A DNA stretch of 25,878 nt from Candidatus Gottesmanbacteria bacterium (lineage in GTDB: Bacteria > Patescibacteriota > Microgenomatia > 2-02-FULL-39-11): contig JACREK010000064.1 in assembly GCA_016218275.1 (NCBI GenBank), positions 1 through 25,878 of the forward strand, read 5' to 3'. Numbering within the stretch: position 1 is the stretch's first letter; every line of letters begins with the position of its first letter. Under the pieces are notes generated by a model. It ran no database searches, was not told the DNA's origin, and saw only the letters and a list, made by a program, of their open reading frames with translations. The position numbers and the translations under genes are program-made. Positions 13,326 to 20,736 of this stretch are shown here, in pieces.

Positions 13326-14610
13326 ATTTAAGAAATCCCTCGTAATTTCGCATAAGAAGTTGTGCTTCGATAGCTTTAACTGTCTCCAGTACTACGGAAA
13401 CTACTATCAAAATTCCCGTACCTCCGATAGTCAAAGAAGAAATACCGGTTGCTTGTTTCATGATAGCAGGCAGTATCGCCACCAATCCCAAAAATATGGC
13501 TCCGGCTAGGGTAATTCTCGTAAGAATGTAATTAAGATAGGAGGCTGTAGGTGATCCCGGCCGGATACCGGGAATAAAACCTCCGTATTTCTGGATTTCT
13601 CCTGAAATCTTTTGAGGATTGAATGTAATTGCCGTATAGAAGTATGTAAACCCAATCACCAGTAAGAAATAGACAAGATTGTAAATGACTCCTCCGGTAT
13701 TAAAGGCAGTCACTATCATGCGGGCAAAATTAGCGATGAACTGATTGGGAATAAGCTCCACAAATCGTCCAACCAGTGTCGGCAAAAGCACTATCGAAAC
13801 TGCAAAGATTATCGGTATTACACCTGCCTGATTTAATCGGAGCGGCAAATAAGTGGTAGTGCCTCCGTACATTTTATTTCCCCTGATTCTTTTTGCATAA
13901 TGCACAGGTACCTGCCTTACGGCTTCATTGATAAAAACAATACCTGCCACTACCAAAAAGCCCAAAAATAGGAAAACTATTGCGTTTACAAACAATTCCT
14001 GATTGACCACAGAGATTGCCTGGCCTGCAACTACTGGCAGTCTTCCTACGATTCCGGCAAAGATAAGAAGTGATATACCATTTCCCACACCGTACTCGGA
14101 AATCAATTCTCCTAACCACATCAGAATTATTGTTCCTGCAGTCATGGTAATAATCATTGACAACAAAGTGATTGGCGGAAGAATATCAATTATTCCCTGA
14201 CTTTTAAGAAGTGCATACATTCCCAATGATTGTATTGCAGCCAAAGGCACTGTCAAAAGTCTGGTATATTGATTTATCTTCTCGCGACCCCATTCTCCTT
14301 CTTTCGATAATTCTTCAAGACGGGGAAACACCATAGTAAGCAGTTGTAAAATTATCGATGCATTTATATAAGGGTTAAGCCCTACTGCCATAACTGAAAA
14401 GTTGGCAAGAGTACCTCCTGAGAATATATCCAAAAGTCCCAAAAATTCATTTTGAGAAAAAAGACTGCGTAATTTTATCAGGTTTACTCCCGGAATAGGT
14501 ATGTGAGCAAAAATCCTAAATACCAGAAAGATAAATGCGGTTAAAAGAATTTTCCGTCGAAGTTCCCGCGTTTTGAAGGCATTGATTATAGGAGTTAGAA
14601 TTTTATTCAT
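13324..14610 (-). CDS. secY: Preprotein translocase subunit SecY
   Basis: 428 residues and about ten hydrophobic transmembrane segments. FRIFAHIPIPGVN near the N-terminus, the plug-region glycine-rich stretch LLDIFSGGTLANFSVMAVGLNPYINASIILQLL, GELISEYGVGNGISLLIFAGI and RIRGNKMYGGTTTYLPLRLNQAGVIPIIFA are hallmarks of SecY. It is the central pore of the Sec channel in the membrane. The start overlaps the rplO end by eight bases, the classic spc-operon arrangement. Confidence 0.97.
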   Translation of the reverse strand: MNKILTPIINAFKTRELRRKILLTAFIFLVFRIFAHIPIPGVNLIKLRSLFSQNEFLGLLDIFSGGTLANFSVMAVGLNPYINASIILQLLTMVFPRLEELSKEGEWGREKINQYTRLLTVPLAAIQSLGMYALLKSQGIIDILPPITLLSMIITMTAGTIILMWLGELISEYGVGNGISLLIFAGIVGRLPVVAGQAISVVNQELFVNAIVFLFLGFLVVAGIVFINEAVRQVPVHYAKRIRGNKMYGGTTTYLPLRLNQAGVIPIIFAVSIVLLPTLVGRFVELIPNQFIANFARMIVTAFNTGGVIYNLVYFLLVIGFTYFYTAITFNPQKISGEIQKYGGFIPGIRPGSPTASYLNYILTRITLAGAIFLGLVAILPAIMKQATGISSLTIGGTGILIVVSVVLETVKAIEAQLLMRNYEGFLK

Positions 14611-15061
14611 GAGATTTATCTGTCTCTATTTTACCCCCTGCAGCCTGAATTTTCTTAGCTGCCCCGTGTGAACAAGGTAATTTTATAGTCAAAGGTACTT
14701 TGATATCACCGTCTCCTAGAATTTTTATTCCATACTCTTTTGCATCTTTCTCCTTCACTATATGATTTTTTATTAAGAATTCCAAATCTACAACAGAATG
14801 CGGCGGTAGGAAATTAAGATACTTCAGATTAACTACTAAATGTTTGCGGGATAGCGGTAAATTGCGATACTTTCCTCTGATAAGAGGGAGACGCCGAACA
14901 TGTGCCAATTGCCCGGCACTAAAAGTCAGCGAAACTTTTCCGCGCGCATTTTGTCCCTTAGTTCCTCGACCGGCAGTTTTCCCTCTACCGCTGCCATGTC
15001 CTTGACCGAGTCTTTTTTTACCTCTTTTTGTAATCTTGGGTAAATTATTTAATGTAATCAT
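14603..15061 (-). CDS. rplO: 50S ribosomal protein L15 (uL15)
   Basis: 152 residues. GKKRLGQGHGSGRGKTAGRGTKGQNARGK is the glycine/basic N-terminal tail that threads into 23S rRNA, and the C-terminal domain ends with CSHGAAKKIQAAGGKIE. It overlaps rpsE by four bases directly; rpmD (L30), which normally lies between them, is absent. Confidence 0.97.
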   Translation of the reverse strand: MITLNNLPKITKRGKKRLGQGHGSGRGKTAGRGTKGQNARGKVSLTFSAGQLAHVRRLPLIRGKYRNLPLSRKHLVVNLKYLNFLPPHSVVDLEFLIKNHIVKEKDAKEYGIKILGDGDIKVPLTIKLPCSHGAAKKIQAAGGKIETDKSHE

Positions 15062-15516
15062 ACTCTTTGATGTAATCTCCTTAATGCCTTAAATGTTGCA
15101 TAAACATTTGACGCTTTGTTATCGGTTCCCAATATTTTCGACACCACATCTCTTATTCCTGCGGCTTCCACTACTGCTCTCACCGCGCCGCCTGCTCTTA
15201 TTCCGGTTCCAGCTGGAGCTGGTTTAAGGATAATTTTGGCCGCGCCAACCTTGATTCTTACCTCATGAGGAATTGTTGTCCCAACCATAGGAACAGCAAT
15301 CAGATGTTTTTTGGCATAGGACATCCCTTTCTTGACGGCAGAGGAAACATCCGCAGCCTTGCCCAAACCTACTCCGACTCGTCCTTTTTTATCTCCAACT
15401 ACGACCAATACGGAGAAACCGATTTTATTTCCTCCTTTTGTCTTTTTGGATACTCTGTTTACTTGAATTACTTTTTCTTCAAACTCAACAATTGGCGATA
15501 TAGTTACGTTGTCCAT
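15058..15516 (-). CDS. rpsE: 30S ribosomal protein S5 (uS5)
   Basis: 152 residues. EFEEKVIQVNRVSKKTKGGNKIGF starts the double-stranded-RNA-binding-like domain, and GDKKGRVGVGLGKAADVSSAV, GAAKIILKPAPAGTGIRAGG and VLGTDNKASNVYATFKAL (seen as ILGTDNKASNVYATF) identify S5. S5 helps hold the decoding centre and mRNA entry. It lies 17 bases after rplR. Confidence 0.97.
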   Translation of the reverse strand: MDNVTISPIVEFEEKVIQVNRVSKKTKGGNKIGFSVLVVVGDKKGRVGVGLGKAADVSSAVKKGMSYAKKHLIAVPMVGTTIPHEVRIKVGAAKIILKPAPAGTGIRAGGAVRAVVEAAGIRDVVSKILGTDNKASNVYATFKALRRLHQRV

Positions 15517-15533
15517 ATTTATTTAATAAATTT

Positions 15534-15890
15534 TTAAAAATTTAAACCGCTGTCTCTTATGCCTTCGGCAAAAGATTTTATTCTCCCATGATATTTATAA
15601 CCGCTCCTATCAAAAACAATTTTTGTGACTTTTGCCTTTTTTGCTTTTTGGGCAAAAAAATTACCCAGGAGTTTCGCTTTTTCACTTTTTGTTATTCCGG
15701 ATTTGGAAGAGCCGGCAATGTCCTTTTCATTTACAGCAACAATAGTTTTTCCTGTCGCATCATCAATTAACTGAGCATATAAATATCTACTGGACCGGTA
15801 TACCGATAACCTGAGTCTGTTTGACATACGAATTTTTTTTCTGGTCCGTAAACTTCTTCTAAATTTTCCTTCTATATGTTTTGTGATCAT
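15534..15890 (-). CDS. rplR: 50S ribosomal protein L18 (uL18)
   Basis: 118 residues, normal for L18. RLSVYRSSRYLYAQLIDDATGKT and the C-terminal FDRSGYKYHGRIKSFAEGIRDSGLNF are diagnostic. L18 binds 5S rRNA together with L5. It lies between rplF and rpsE. Confidence 0.96.
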   Translation of the reverse strand: MITKHIEGKFRRSLRTRKKIRMSNRLRLSVYRSSRYLYAQLIDDATGKTIVAVNEKDIAGSSKSGITKSEKAKLLGNFFAQKAKKAKVTKIVFDRSGYKYHGRIKSFAEGIRDSGLNF

Positions 15891-15908
15891 ATGAATACAA
15901 CATTAATC

Positions 15909-16460
15909 TTACTTTGCGGAAGCTGTACCTACCGCTTTGGCTGCTTTTCCTAATTTCTTCCGTATATATTCTTTCTCATATCTTATACCTTTTCCTTTAT
16001 ACGGTTCGGGTGGTTTAAGACGACGAATCGTCGCAGCAACCTCTCCAACCAGATATTTATCAACTCCTAAAACTACAATTTTATTTTCATTCACTTTAAA
16101 AGAGATGTTGTCGGGAGCTTGAATTTTTACCGGGTGGGAAAAACCGAGATTTAAAATTAGTTCCCGACCATCACTCTCCGCTCTATATCCAACACCTACT
16201 AATTCCAACGTCCTAGACCACTGATTTTTGACTCCGGTTACGGCATTTTGCAATAGAGTACGAAATAAACCATGTATCTCACCGCTTTCAGCATTTCGGG
16301 TTTTCACCTCTATTTGGTTTGCCGTGTGTACCACTTCAATATCTGAAGGAATAGGAAGTTCCATCTTTCCCACAGGCCCTTCAATTTGTATTTTATCCTT
16401 GGCTAAATTAACCTTTAAATCTGCATCTAATATTATTGGTTTTTTTCCTATTCTTGACAT
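15909..16460 (-). CDS. rplF: 50S ribosomal protein L6 (uL6)
   Basis: 183 residues with two similar L6 domains. MSRIGKKPI opens the protein, and GVGYRAESDGRELILNLGFSHPV and KPPEPYKGKGIRYEKEYIRKKLGK close the second domain; the latter is the L6 signature. L6 lies near the factor-binding site. Its leader is made of tandem dispersed repeats (16459-16543), and the start-codon context GGGAACGAATATG is itself a repeat copy. A duplicate ATG with the same context lies 32 bases upstream, out of frame. Confidence 0.96.
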   Translation of the reverse strand: MSRIGKKPIILDADLKVNLAKDKIQIEGPVGKMELPIPSDIEVVHTANQIEVKTRNAESGEIHGLFRTLLQNAVTGVKNQWSRTLELVGVGYRAESDGRELILNLGFSHPVKIQAPDNISFKVNENKIVVLGVDKYLVGEVAATIRRLKPPEPYKGKGIRYEKEYIRKKLGKAAKAVGTASAK

Positions 16461-16543
16461 ATTCGTTCCCTTCGGTCACTCAATGTAAACATATTCGTTC
16501 CCTTCGTTCCTCAGGGTAAACCCTTCGGTCACTCAATGTAAAC
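16459..16543. repeat. Tandem dispersed repeats in the rplF leader
   Basis: Three degenerate copies follow each other. The 23-base string at 16468-16490 recurs exactly at 16521-16543, and a variant ending CTCAGGGTAAAC lies between them. ATATTCGTTCCC occurs at 16459-16470 and 16491-16502, so the start region of rplF is duplicated. These are variants of the GTTTAC-nnTGAG-CGAAGGG family found elsewhere in the operon. Confidence 0.75.
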
Positions 16544-16550
16544 ACAATTT

Positions 16551-16943
16551 TTACCAAAGTTTACATATTAACTCGCCGCCCAGACCAAGTTTCCGCGCTT
16601 GCCTTCCTGTCATTACTCCCGCTGAAGTAGAAACAACAGTCGTACCTATGCCGCTTAAAACTTTGGGAATTCTATTTTTTGCCGCATAAACTCTTTTTCC
16701 GGGTTTACTTACTCTAACAACCTGGGTAAACTTGGGTATTTTATTATCATATAACAATTCAACCTGTAATAACTTTTTTTCTTTGTCTTTCAATATACCT
16801 ACATTGCCTATGTAACCTTCTTTAGACAAAAGCCGGGCAAGTGCTTCTTTAATATTACTGTGAGGTAAAACAACAGTATTTTTATGGGCAGCATAACTGT
16901 TCTTTATCTGTATAAAAAAATCAGCGATTGGATCAGTCGTCAT
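16551..16943 (-). CDS. rpsH: 30S ribosomal protein S8 (uS8)
   Basis: 130 residues. TDPIADFFIQIKNSYAAHK at the N-terminus and the C-terminal GIGTTVVSTSAGVMTGRQARKLGLGGELICKLW are characteristic. S8 binds helix 21 of 16S rRNA and in other bacteria represses the spc operon. It follows rpsN by nine bases. Confidence 0.97.
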   Translation of the reverse strand: MTTDPIADFFIQIKNSYAAHKNTVVLPHSNIKEALARLLSKEGYIGNVGILKDKEKKLLQVELLYDNKIPKFTQVVRVSKPGKRVYAAKNRIPKVLSGIGTTVVSTSAGVMTGRQARKLGLGGELICKLW

Positions 16944-16952
16944 ATATAAATT

Positions 16953-17138
16953 TTACCAGGAAGCTTTAACCACTCCCGGTAATTCTCCTTTATGGGCAAG
17001 CTCCCGAAAACATAACCTGCATAAACCGAATTTCCTCATATAACTTCTGTTTCTACCACAGAGCTGACAACGGTTCTTTGCCCTTGTCGAATATTTTTGT
17101 TTTTTCTTAAATTTAACTATATCTGAAACTTTAGCCAT
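16953..17138 (-). CDS. rpsN: 30S ribosomal protein S14, zinc-binding type (uS14)
   Basis: 61 residues, the short zinc form (also called rpsZ or S14p type Z). Two Cys-x2-Cys pairs, CQLCGRNRSYMRKFGLCRLC, make the zinc site; RELAHKGELPGVVKASW is the conserved C-terminus. It lies between rplE and rpsH. Confidence 0.97.
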   Translation of the reverse strand: MAKVSDIVKFKKKQKYSTRAKNRCQLCGRNRSYMRKFGLCRLCFRELAHKGELPGVVKASW

Positions 17139-17149
17139 TCTTTGACTCC

Positions 17150-17716
17150 TTACGGTTTACCCTGAGCCCGCTCCATAGAGCGGGCGAAGGGCATTCCCAA
17201 CACTTCAAGTAATCTTTTTGCTTCTTTGTTATTTTTAGCTGAAGTTACAAAAGTTATTTCAAGACCCCTGATTTTGTCAACTTGACTGTACTCAATTTCC
17301 GGAAAGACAATCTGCTCAGAGAGTCCTAAAGTATAATTTCCTTTTCCATCAAGACCAGAATCAGAAATTCCCCTGAAATCCCTTATCCTAGGCAGTACTA
17401 TTTTTACAAATTTCTCAACAAAATCATACATTCTTTTTTCCCTTAGAGTGACTTTTAGTCCTATCGGTTCGCCTCTTCGCAATTTAAATGAAGATATATC
17501 ATGTTTGGCTACACAGACAACTGGTTTTTGCCCGCAGATAGCTGATAGTTGAGCATTCATTGTCTCTATCGCCTTTTTATTCACTAAAGCCTCACCCAGA
17601 CCTATATTGACCACGACTTTTTTAAGTCTTGGGATTGCCATAACATTTTTGATAGACAAATCATGCGCTAATTTTTTCTTTCCTTCTTCCTGATATTGCT
17701 TATAAAGATTTGACAT
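17150..17716 (-). CDS. rplE: 50S ribosomal protein L5 (uL5), repeat-derived C-terminus
   Basis: 188 residues. NVMAIPRLKKVVVNIGLGEA, PIGLKVTLREKRMYDF, RDFRGIS and NYTLGLSEQIVFPEI identify L5, which binds 5S rRNA and contacts the P-site tRNA. The expected end is LLEVLGMPF; beyond that, residues ARSMERAQGKP are encoded by a dispersed repeat (GTTTACCCTGAG plus an 8-bp hairpin plus CGAAGGGC, 17155-17192). The repeat appears to have replaced or extended the C-terminus. Confidence 0.96.
   Translation of the reverse strand: MSNLYKQYQEEGKKKLAHDLSIKNVMAIPRLKKVVVNIGLGEALVNKKAIETMNAQLSAICGQKPVVCVAKHDISSFKLRRGEPIGLKVTLREKRMYDFVEKFVKIVLPRIRDFRGISDSGLDGKGNYTLGLSEQIVFPEIEYSQVDKIRGLEITFVTSAKNNKEAKRLLEVLGMPFARSMERAQGKP
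17155..17192. repeat. Dispersed hairpin repeat inside rplE 3' end
   Basis: GTTTACCCTGAG, then GCCCGCTC (17166-17173) pairing with GAGCGGGC (17178-17185) over a CATA loop, then GAAGGGC. The same outer modules with a different stem occur before rpmJ and rplV. Here it is translated as the last 12 residues of L5. Confidence 0.75.
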
Positions 17717-17722
17717 AATATT

Positions 17723-18037
17723 TTATATAGTCGAGTCGCATTTATGACATACTCTTTCTTTATCGCTTTTGGTAATTTTATAACCTACTCTAGTCGGTTT
17801 ACCGCATTTCGGACAAAGCAGAGCAATATTTCCAAAGGGAATAGCTCTGGGAAATTCTACAATTCCTCCGGGATTTTTTTCATCTCTTTTTTTCAGATGT
17901 CTTTTAAATATATTTAATCCCGGCAAAAGTACGGCATCTTTTTTGTAAAAGATCTTTTCTATTTTACCCCGTTTACCCCGATCTTTTCCGGCCGTAACAA
18001 TAACTTCATCACCTTTTTTAAATTTCATAAGTGACAA
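17723..18037 (-). CDS. rplX: 50S ribosomal protein L24 (uL24), zinc form
   Basis: 104 residues from a TTG at 18037. This TTG has GGAGG eight bases upstream, inside the end of rplN; the ATG three codons later (18028) is an alternative but is too far from GGAGG. KFKKGDEVIVTAGKDRGKRGKIEKIF is the KOW domain of L24. The C-terminal part has CPKC and CHKC, a zinc pair. L24 starts large-subunit assembly. It lies directly after the rplN stop. Confidence 0.94.
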   Translation of the reverse strand: MSLMKFKKGDEVIVTAGKDRGKRGKIEKIFYKKDAVLLPGLNIFKRHLKKRDEKNPGGIVEFPRAIPFGNIALLCPKCGKPTRVGYKITKSDKERVCHKCDSTI

Positions 18038-18412
18038 TCAATATACCTCCGCTGCCATGGAGATAATTTTTGTAAATCCTAAATCCTTAAGTTCACGAGC
18101 TACGGGCCCGAAAATTCTTGTTCCTCTGGGATTCTTATCTTTTGGATTATCAATCAAAACAACTGCATTATCATCAAAACGGATATAAGAACCGTCACTT
18201 CTTCTGGTTTCTTTTCTGCATCTTACAACAACTCCCTTTACTTTCTCATGAACTTTTACTACTCCTGTCGAATCAGCTTTTTTCACTACACAATTCACTA
18301 CATTGCCTATATAGGCAATTTTTCTATTACCAAATCCCAATACCTGAATGACAGAGAGTCTATGTGCTCCGCTATTGTCAGCTGCCTCCACAATTGAACG
18401 TAATTGAATCAT
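18038..18412 (-). CDS. rplN: 50S ribosomal protein L14 (uL14)
   Basis: 124 residues. MIQLRSIVEAADNSGAHRLSVIQV, VNCVVKKADS, YIRFDDNAVVLIDNPKDKNPRGTRIFGPVARELKD and IISMAAEVY are near-invariant L14 segments. L14 forms an intersubunit bridge. It lies two bases after rpsQ. Confidence 0.97.
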   Translation of the reverse strand: MIQLRSIVEAADNSGAHRLSVIQVLGFGNRKIAYIGNVVNCVVKKADSTGVVKVHEKVKGVVVRCRKETRRSDGSYIRFDDNAVVLIDNPKDKNPRGTRIFGPVARELKDLGFTKIISMAAEVY

Positions 18413-18414
18413 AT

Positions 18415-18636
18415 TTATTTGATAACCTTATAATGTTTATCTTTTGAAATCGGCCTGACGGAAACAATTTTTACCGTATCTCCTTCTTTAACCGATGAGT
18501 CTTCATTATGCACTTTATATCTGGTTGAACGATGCATAATCTTTTTATAAAGCGGATGTACGTTTTGTCTGACGACTTCCACAATAATTGTCTTTGCCAT
18601 TTTTGTAGAAACAACTTTGCCTGTTAATGTTTTCAT
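18415..18636 (-). CDS. rpsQ: 30S ribosomal protein S17 (uS17)
   Basis: 73 residues, an OB-fold protein. LTGKVVSTKMAKTIIVEVVR, HPLYKKIMHRSTRYKVHNEDS and GDTVKIVSVRPISKDKHYKVI match S17. It overlaps rpmC by four bases. Confidence 0.96.
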   Translation of the reverse strand: MKTLTGKVVSTKMAKTIIVEVVRQNVHPLYKKIMHRSTRYKVHNEDSSVKEGDTVKIVSVRPISKDKHYKVIK

Positions 18637-18839
18637 ACTTTGCTTATCTCCTTGTTTCTTAAACTTCCTAAAATGCGTGCGATATCTTTTCTTTTTTGAT
18701 GAACCAACATTACATTTTTCAACTTTCCCGCTTTTTGTTGTACTGTAATTTTTTCGAGTTCATTTTTATATTCTTTCAATATTTTTGATAACTCTTCTTT
18801 TGTTTTTGAAAAGATTTCTTTTATATCACGCTTTTTCAT
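18633..18839 (-). CDS. rpmC: 50S ribosomal protein L29 (uL29)
   Basis: 68 residues, two long helices. KTKEELSKILKEYKNELEKITVQQKAGKL and RKDIARILGSLRNKE are typical of L29, which sits near the exit tunnel and contacts the signal recognition particle in other bacteria. AAAGGAG precedes the ATG; immediately before that lies a large palindrome (18857-18902). Confidence 0.93.
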   Translation of the reverse strand: MKKRDIKEIFSKTKEELSKILKEYKNELEKITVQQKAGKLKNVMLVHQKRKDIARILGSLRNKEISKV

Positions 18840-18856
18840 TTTGATCTCCTTTATAT

Positions 18857-18902
18857 ACCCTTCTTACTGTATCCGCCAACTGGCGGATCAGTCTAGAAGG
18901 GT
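18857..18902. repeat. 46-bp cruciform between rplP and rpmC
   Basis: ACCCTTCT (18857-18864) pairs with AGAAGGGT (18895-18902), ACTG (18866-18869) with CAGT (18889-18892), and ATCCGCCA (18871-18878) with TGGCGGAT (18881-18888), giving 20 pairs with a 2-base loop and small bulges. The inner part is the same palindrome as at 10091-10108. No T-run follows on the minus strand, so it is not a standard terminator. Confidence 0.7.
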
Positions 18903-18919
18903 TTATACTGATTGCAATT

Positions 18920-19345
18920 TCAAGTGCAAGAAGTATATCCTCTCTTTGATAACAACTTCGTTCTTACGGGCAATTTGGAAGCTGCAGCTCCTAATGCTTC
19001 CATAGCCAGTGCTTGTGGAATTCCGCCCATTTCAAAAATTATCCTTCCGGGCTTAACCACCGCTACGTAATCTACGACATCTCCTTTTCCTCCTCCCATC
19101 CTCACTTCTGGCGGTTTGTCTGATATTGGTTTTGCCGGAAAAATCCTTATCCATACCCGGCCCCCTTTGGCAGTATAACGGGTCAAAACACGTCGTCCTG
19201 CCTCTATTTGACGCGATGAAACCCAAGCGGAAGTTGTAGCTTTTAAGGCATATTCGCCAAATGCTATTTCAGTCCCCCTTAAGTCTTGACCTCTCATTGT
19301 TCCACGAAATTGTTTTCTATATTTTGCTCTTTTTGGCACTAACAT
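18920..19345 (-). CDS. rplP: 50S ribosomal protein L16 (uL16)
   Basis: 141 residues. MLVPKRAKYRKQFRGTMRG, AFGEYALKATTSAWVSSRQIEAGRRVLTRY, VWIRIFPAKPISDKPPEVRMGGGKG and MEALGAAASKLPVRTK are conserved L16 blocks. L16 shapes the A-site region of the 50S subunit. It lies six bases after rpsC. Confidence 0.97.
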   Translation of the reverse strand: MLVPKRAKYRKQFRGTMRGQDLRGTEIAFGEYALKATTSAWVSSRQIEAGRRVLTRYTAKGGRVWIRIFPAKPISDKPPEVRMGGGKGDVVDYVAVVKPGRIIFEMGGIPQALAMEALGAAASKLPVRTKLLSKRGYTSCT

Positions 19346-19351
19346 AGGTTA

Positions 19352-20014
19352 TTAAATTTTTTTACAAATCCATACTTTTACGCCAATATATCCTGATTTA
19401 GTTAATGATGGTATGGCAGCGAAATCTACGTCCTCTCTTATGGTTGATAAAGGAATAGACCCAAATTTAAAAGTTTCCCTGCGAGATATTTCTGCTCCGC
19501 CAATTCTTCCTGCAAGCGCAATTTTTACTCCTTTTGCCCCGGCAGTTTTTACCTTCTCTAAGGCAAAAGAAACTACTCTTTTATGCGGCAGCCTTCTGGC
19601 CAGTTGTTCTGCTATTTGGCTTGCCACAAAGAAAGCCGCCAAATACGGTTCTTTAACAGGCTCTACTCTCACATCTATCCGGAAATCTTTTGCTTTGACG
19701 ACTTTTCCGATACTCTTTGCATGAGCAAAAATTATATCGACAATAAATTTTTTTATTATTTCCATTCCGCTCCCGCCACGACCTATCACCATACCGGGTC
19801 TGACCACATGTAATATAATATTTATCTTATTTATGGAACGCTCTATCTCTACTTTTACTATTCCGGCTGGCTGCAATTTCTTAAGCAGTGCTTGACGCAA
19901 TTTTGCATCTTCAACTACATAATTTTTATATTCATGGGGTCCGGCAAACCACCTTGATTCCCAAGTATATAATGGACCCAGCCGAAATCCTTTTGGATTA
20001 ATCTTTTGTCCCAT
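19352..20014 (-). CDS. rpsC: 30S ribosomal protein S3 (uS3)
   Basis: 220 residues. GQKINPKGFRLG at the N-terminus, the KH domain with GMVIGRGGSGMEIIKK, and the C-terminal AGAKGVKIALAGRIGGAEISRRE and GYIGVKVWICK identify S3, which lines the mRNA entry channel. The start overlaps the rplV end by 17 bases. Confidence 0.97.
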   Translation of the reverse strand: MGQKINPKGFRLGPLYTWESRWFAGPHEYKNYVVEDAKLRQALLKKLQPAGIVKVEIERSINKINIILHVVRPGMVIGRGGSGMEIIKKFIVDIIFAHAKSIGKVVKAKDFRIDVRVEPVKEPYLAAFFVASQIAEQLARRLPHKRVVSFALEKVKTAGAKGVKIALAGRIGGAEISRRETFKFGSIPLSTIREDVDFAAIPSLTKSGYIGVKVWICKKI

Positions 20015-20384
20015 TTTTGCTCCTCTCTTCCTGTTTTTCGGGCAGACTTTTTTTTGCTTCTTCTAACTTAATGATTATATGTGTCGTTCTTTTTTTTATC
20101 TGATGAGCCATCCCCCGTGAAACCGGCTGCCATCTCTTGAAATTCGGTCCTTTAAGTATCTCTACAGCTTTAATCCGGAGAGAAGATTTATCCTGTTTCA
20201 AATTATTGGTATGATTGGAAACAGCTGATTTAACCGCAGAAGATAACAACTTGCCACCTTTATTTGATAAAACAGATAATCTGTCTATTGCATCAGATGG
20301 CGCAAGACCTACTATCGCTTTTCCCAATTCCCTCAATTTCTTGGGTGAGTAATGTAAAAATTTGATAGATGCACTTGCTTTCAC
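19998..20384 (-). CDS. rplV: 50S ribosomal protein L22 (uL22)
   Basis: 128 residues starting with GTG (20384). FLHYSPKKLRELGKAIVG, LSVLSNKGGKLLSSAVKSAVSNHTNN and the loop PNFKRWQPVSRGMAHQIKKRTTHIIIKLEE are L22; the loop lines the peptide exit tunnel. A Lys/Glu-rich tail of about 20 residues follows. Its leader, with GAAAGGAGCG as Shine-Dalgarno, is an almost exact 70-bp copy of the one before rpmJ. Confidence 0.95.
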   Translation of the reverse strand: MKASASIKFLHYSPKKLRELGKAIVGLAPSDAIDRLSVLSNKGGKLLSSAVKSAVSNHTNNLKQDKSSLRIKAVEILKGPNFKRWQPVSRGMAHQIKKRTTHIIIKLEEAKKSLPEKQEERSKNGTKD

Positions 20385-20447
20385 ATTCGCTCCTTTCAGC
20401 GTTTACCCTGAGGAGCTTTTGCTCCGAAGGGCTCAGTATAAACATAG
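20378..20447. repeat. 70-bp leader repeat, copy before rplV
   Basis: Matches 11644-11713 at 69 of 70 positions (the difference is at 20438, A for G). It includes the rplV GTG start, its Shine-Dalgarno and the GTTTAC-hairpin-GTAAAC-type element. Confidence 0.8.
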
Positions 20448-20451
20448 ATTT

Positions 20452-20736
20452 TTATGTTTTCTCAAGTATACGCTTGGTCACTTGTCCATGACCTCTAAAA
20501 GTTCTGGTAGAAGAAAATTCACCTAACCGGTGCCCTACCATGGCTTCTGTTATAAAAAATTCGATAAAATTTCTTCCATTGTAGACAGCCATCTTTGAAC
20601 CGACGAATTCTGGCGGAATCTGACAACTCCTGTCCCAAGTTTTTACAGGAGCATTCTTTCCAGAATTTTTCTGTTCCAATACTTTCTTTAGTAATTTTTG
20701 ATTAATATATGGTCCTTTTTTCAGACTTCTGCTCAT
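20452..20736 (-). CDS. rpsS: 30S ribosomal protein S19 (uS19)
   Basis: 94 residues. MSRSLKKGPYINQKLLKKV, TWDRSCQIPPEFVGSKMAVYNGRNFIEFFITEAMVGHRLGEFSSTRTFRGH are the S19 blocks. It sits in the 30S head. It overlaps rplB by four bases. Confidence 0.97.
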   Translation of the reverse strand: MSRSLKKGPYINQKLLKKVLEQKNSGKNAPVKTWDRSCQIPPEFVGSKMAVYNGRNFIEFFITEAMVGHRLGEFSSTRTFRGHGQVTKRILEKT

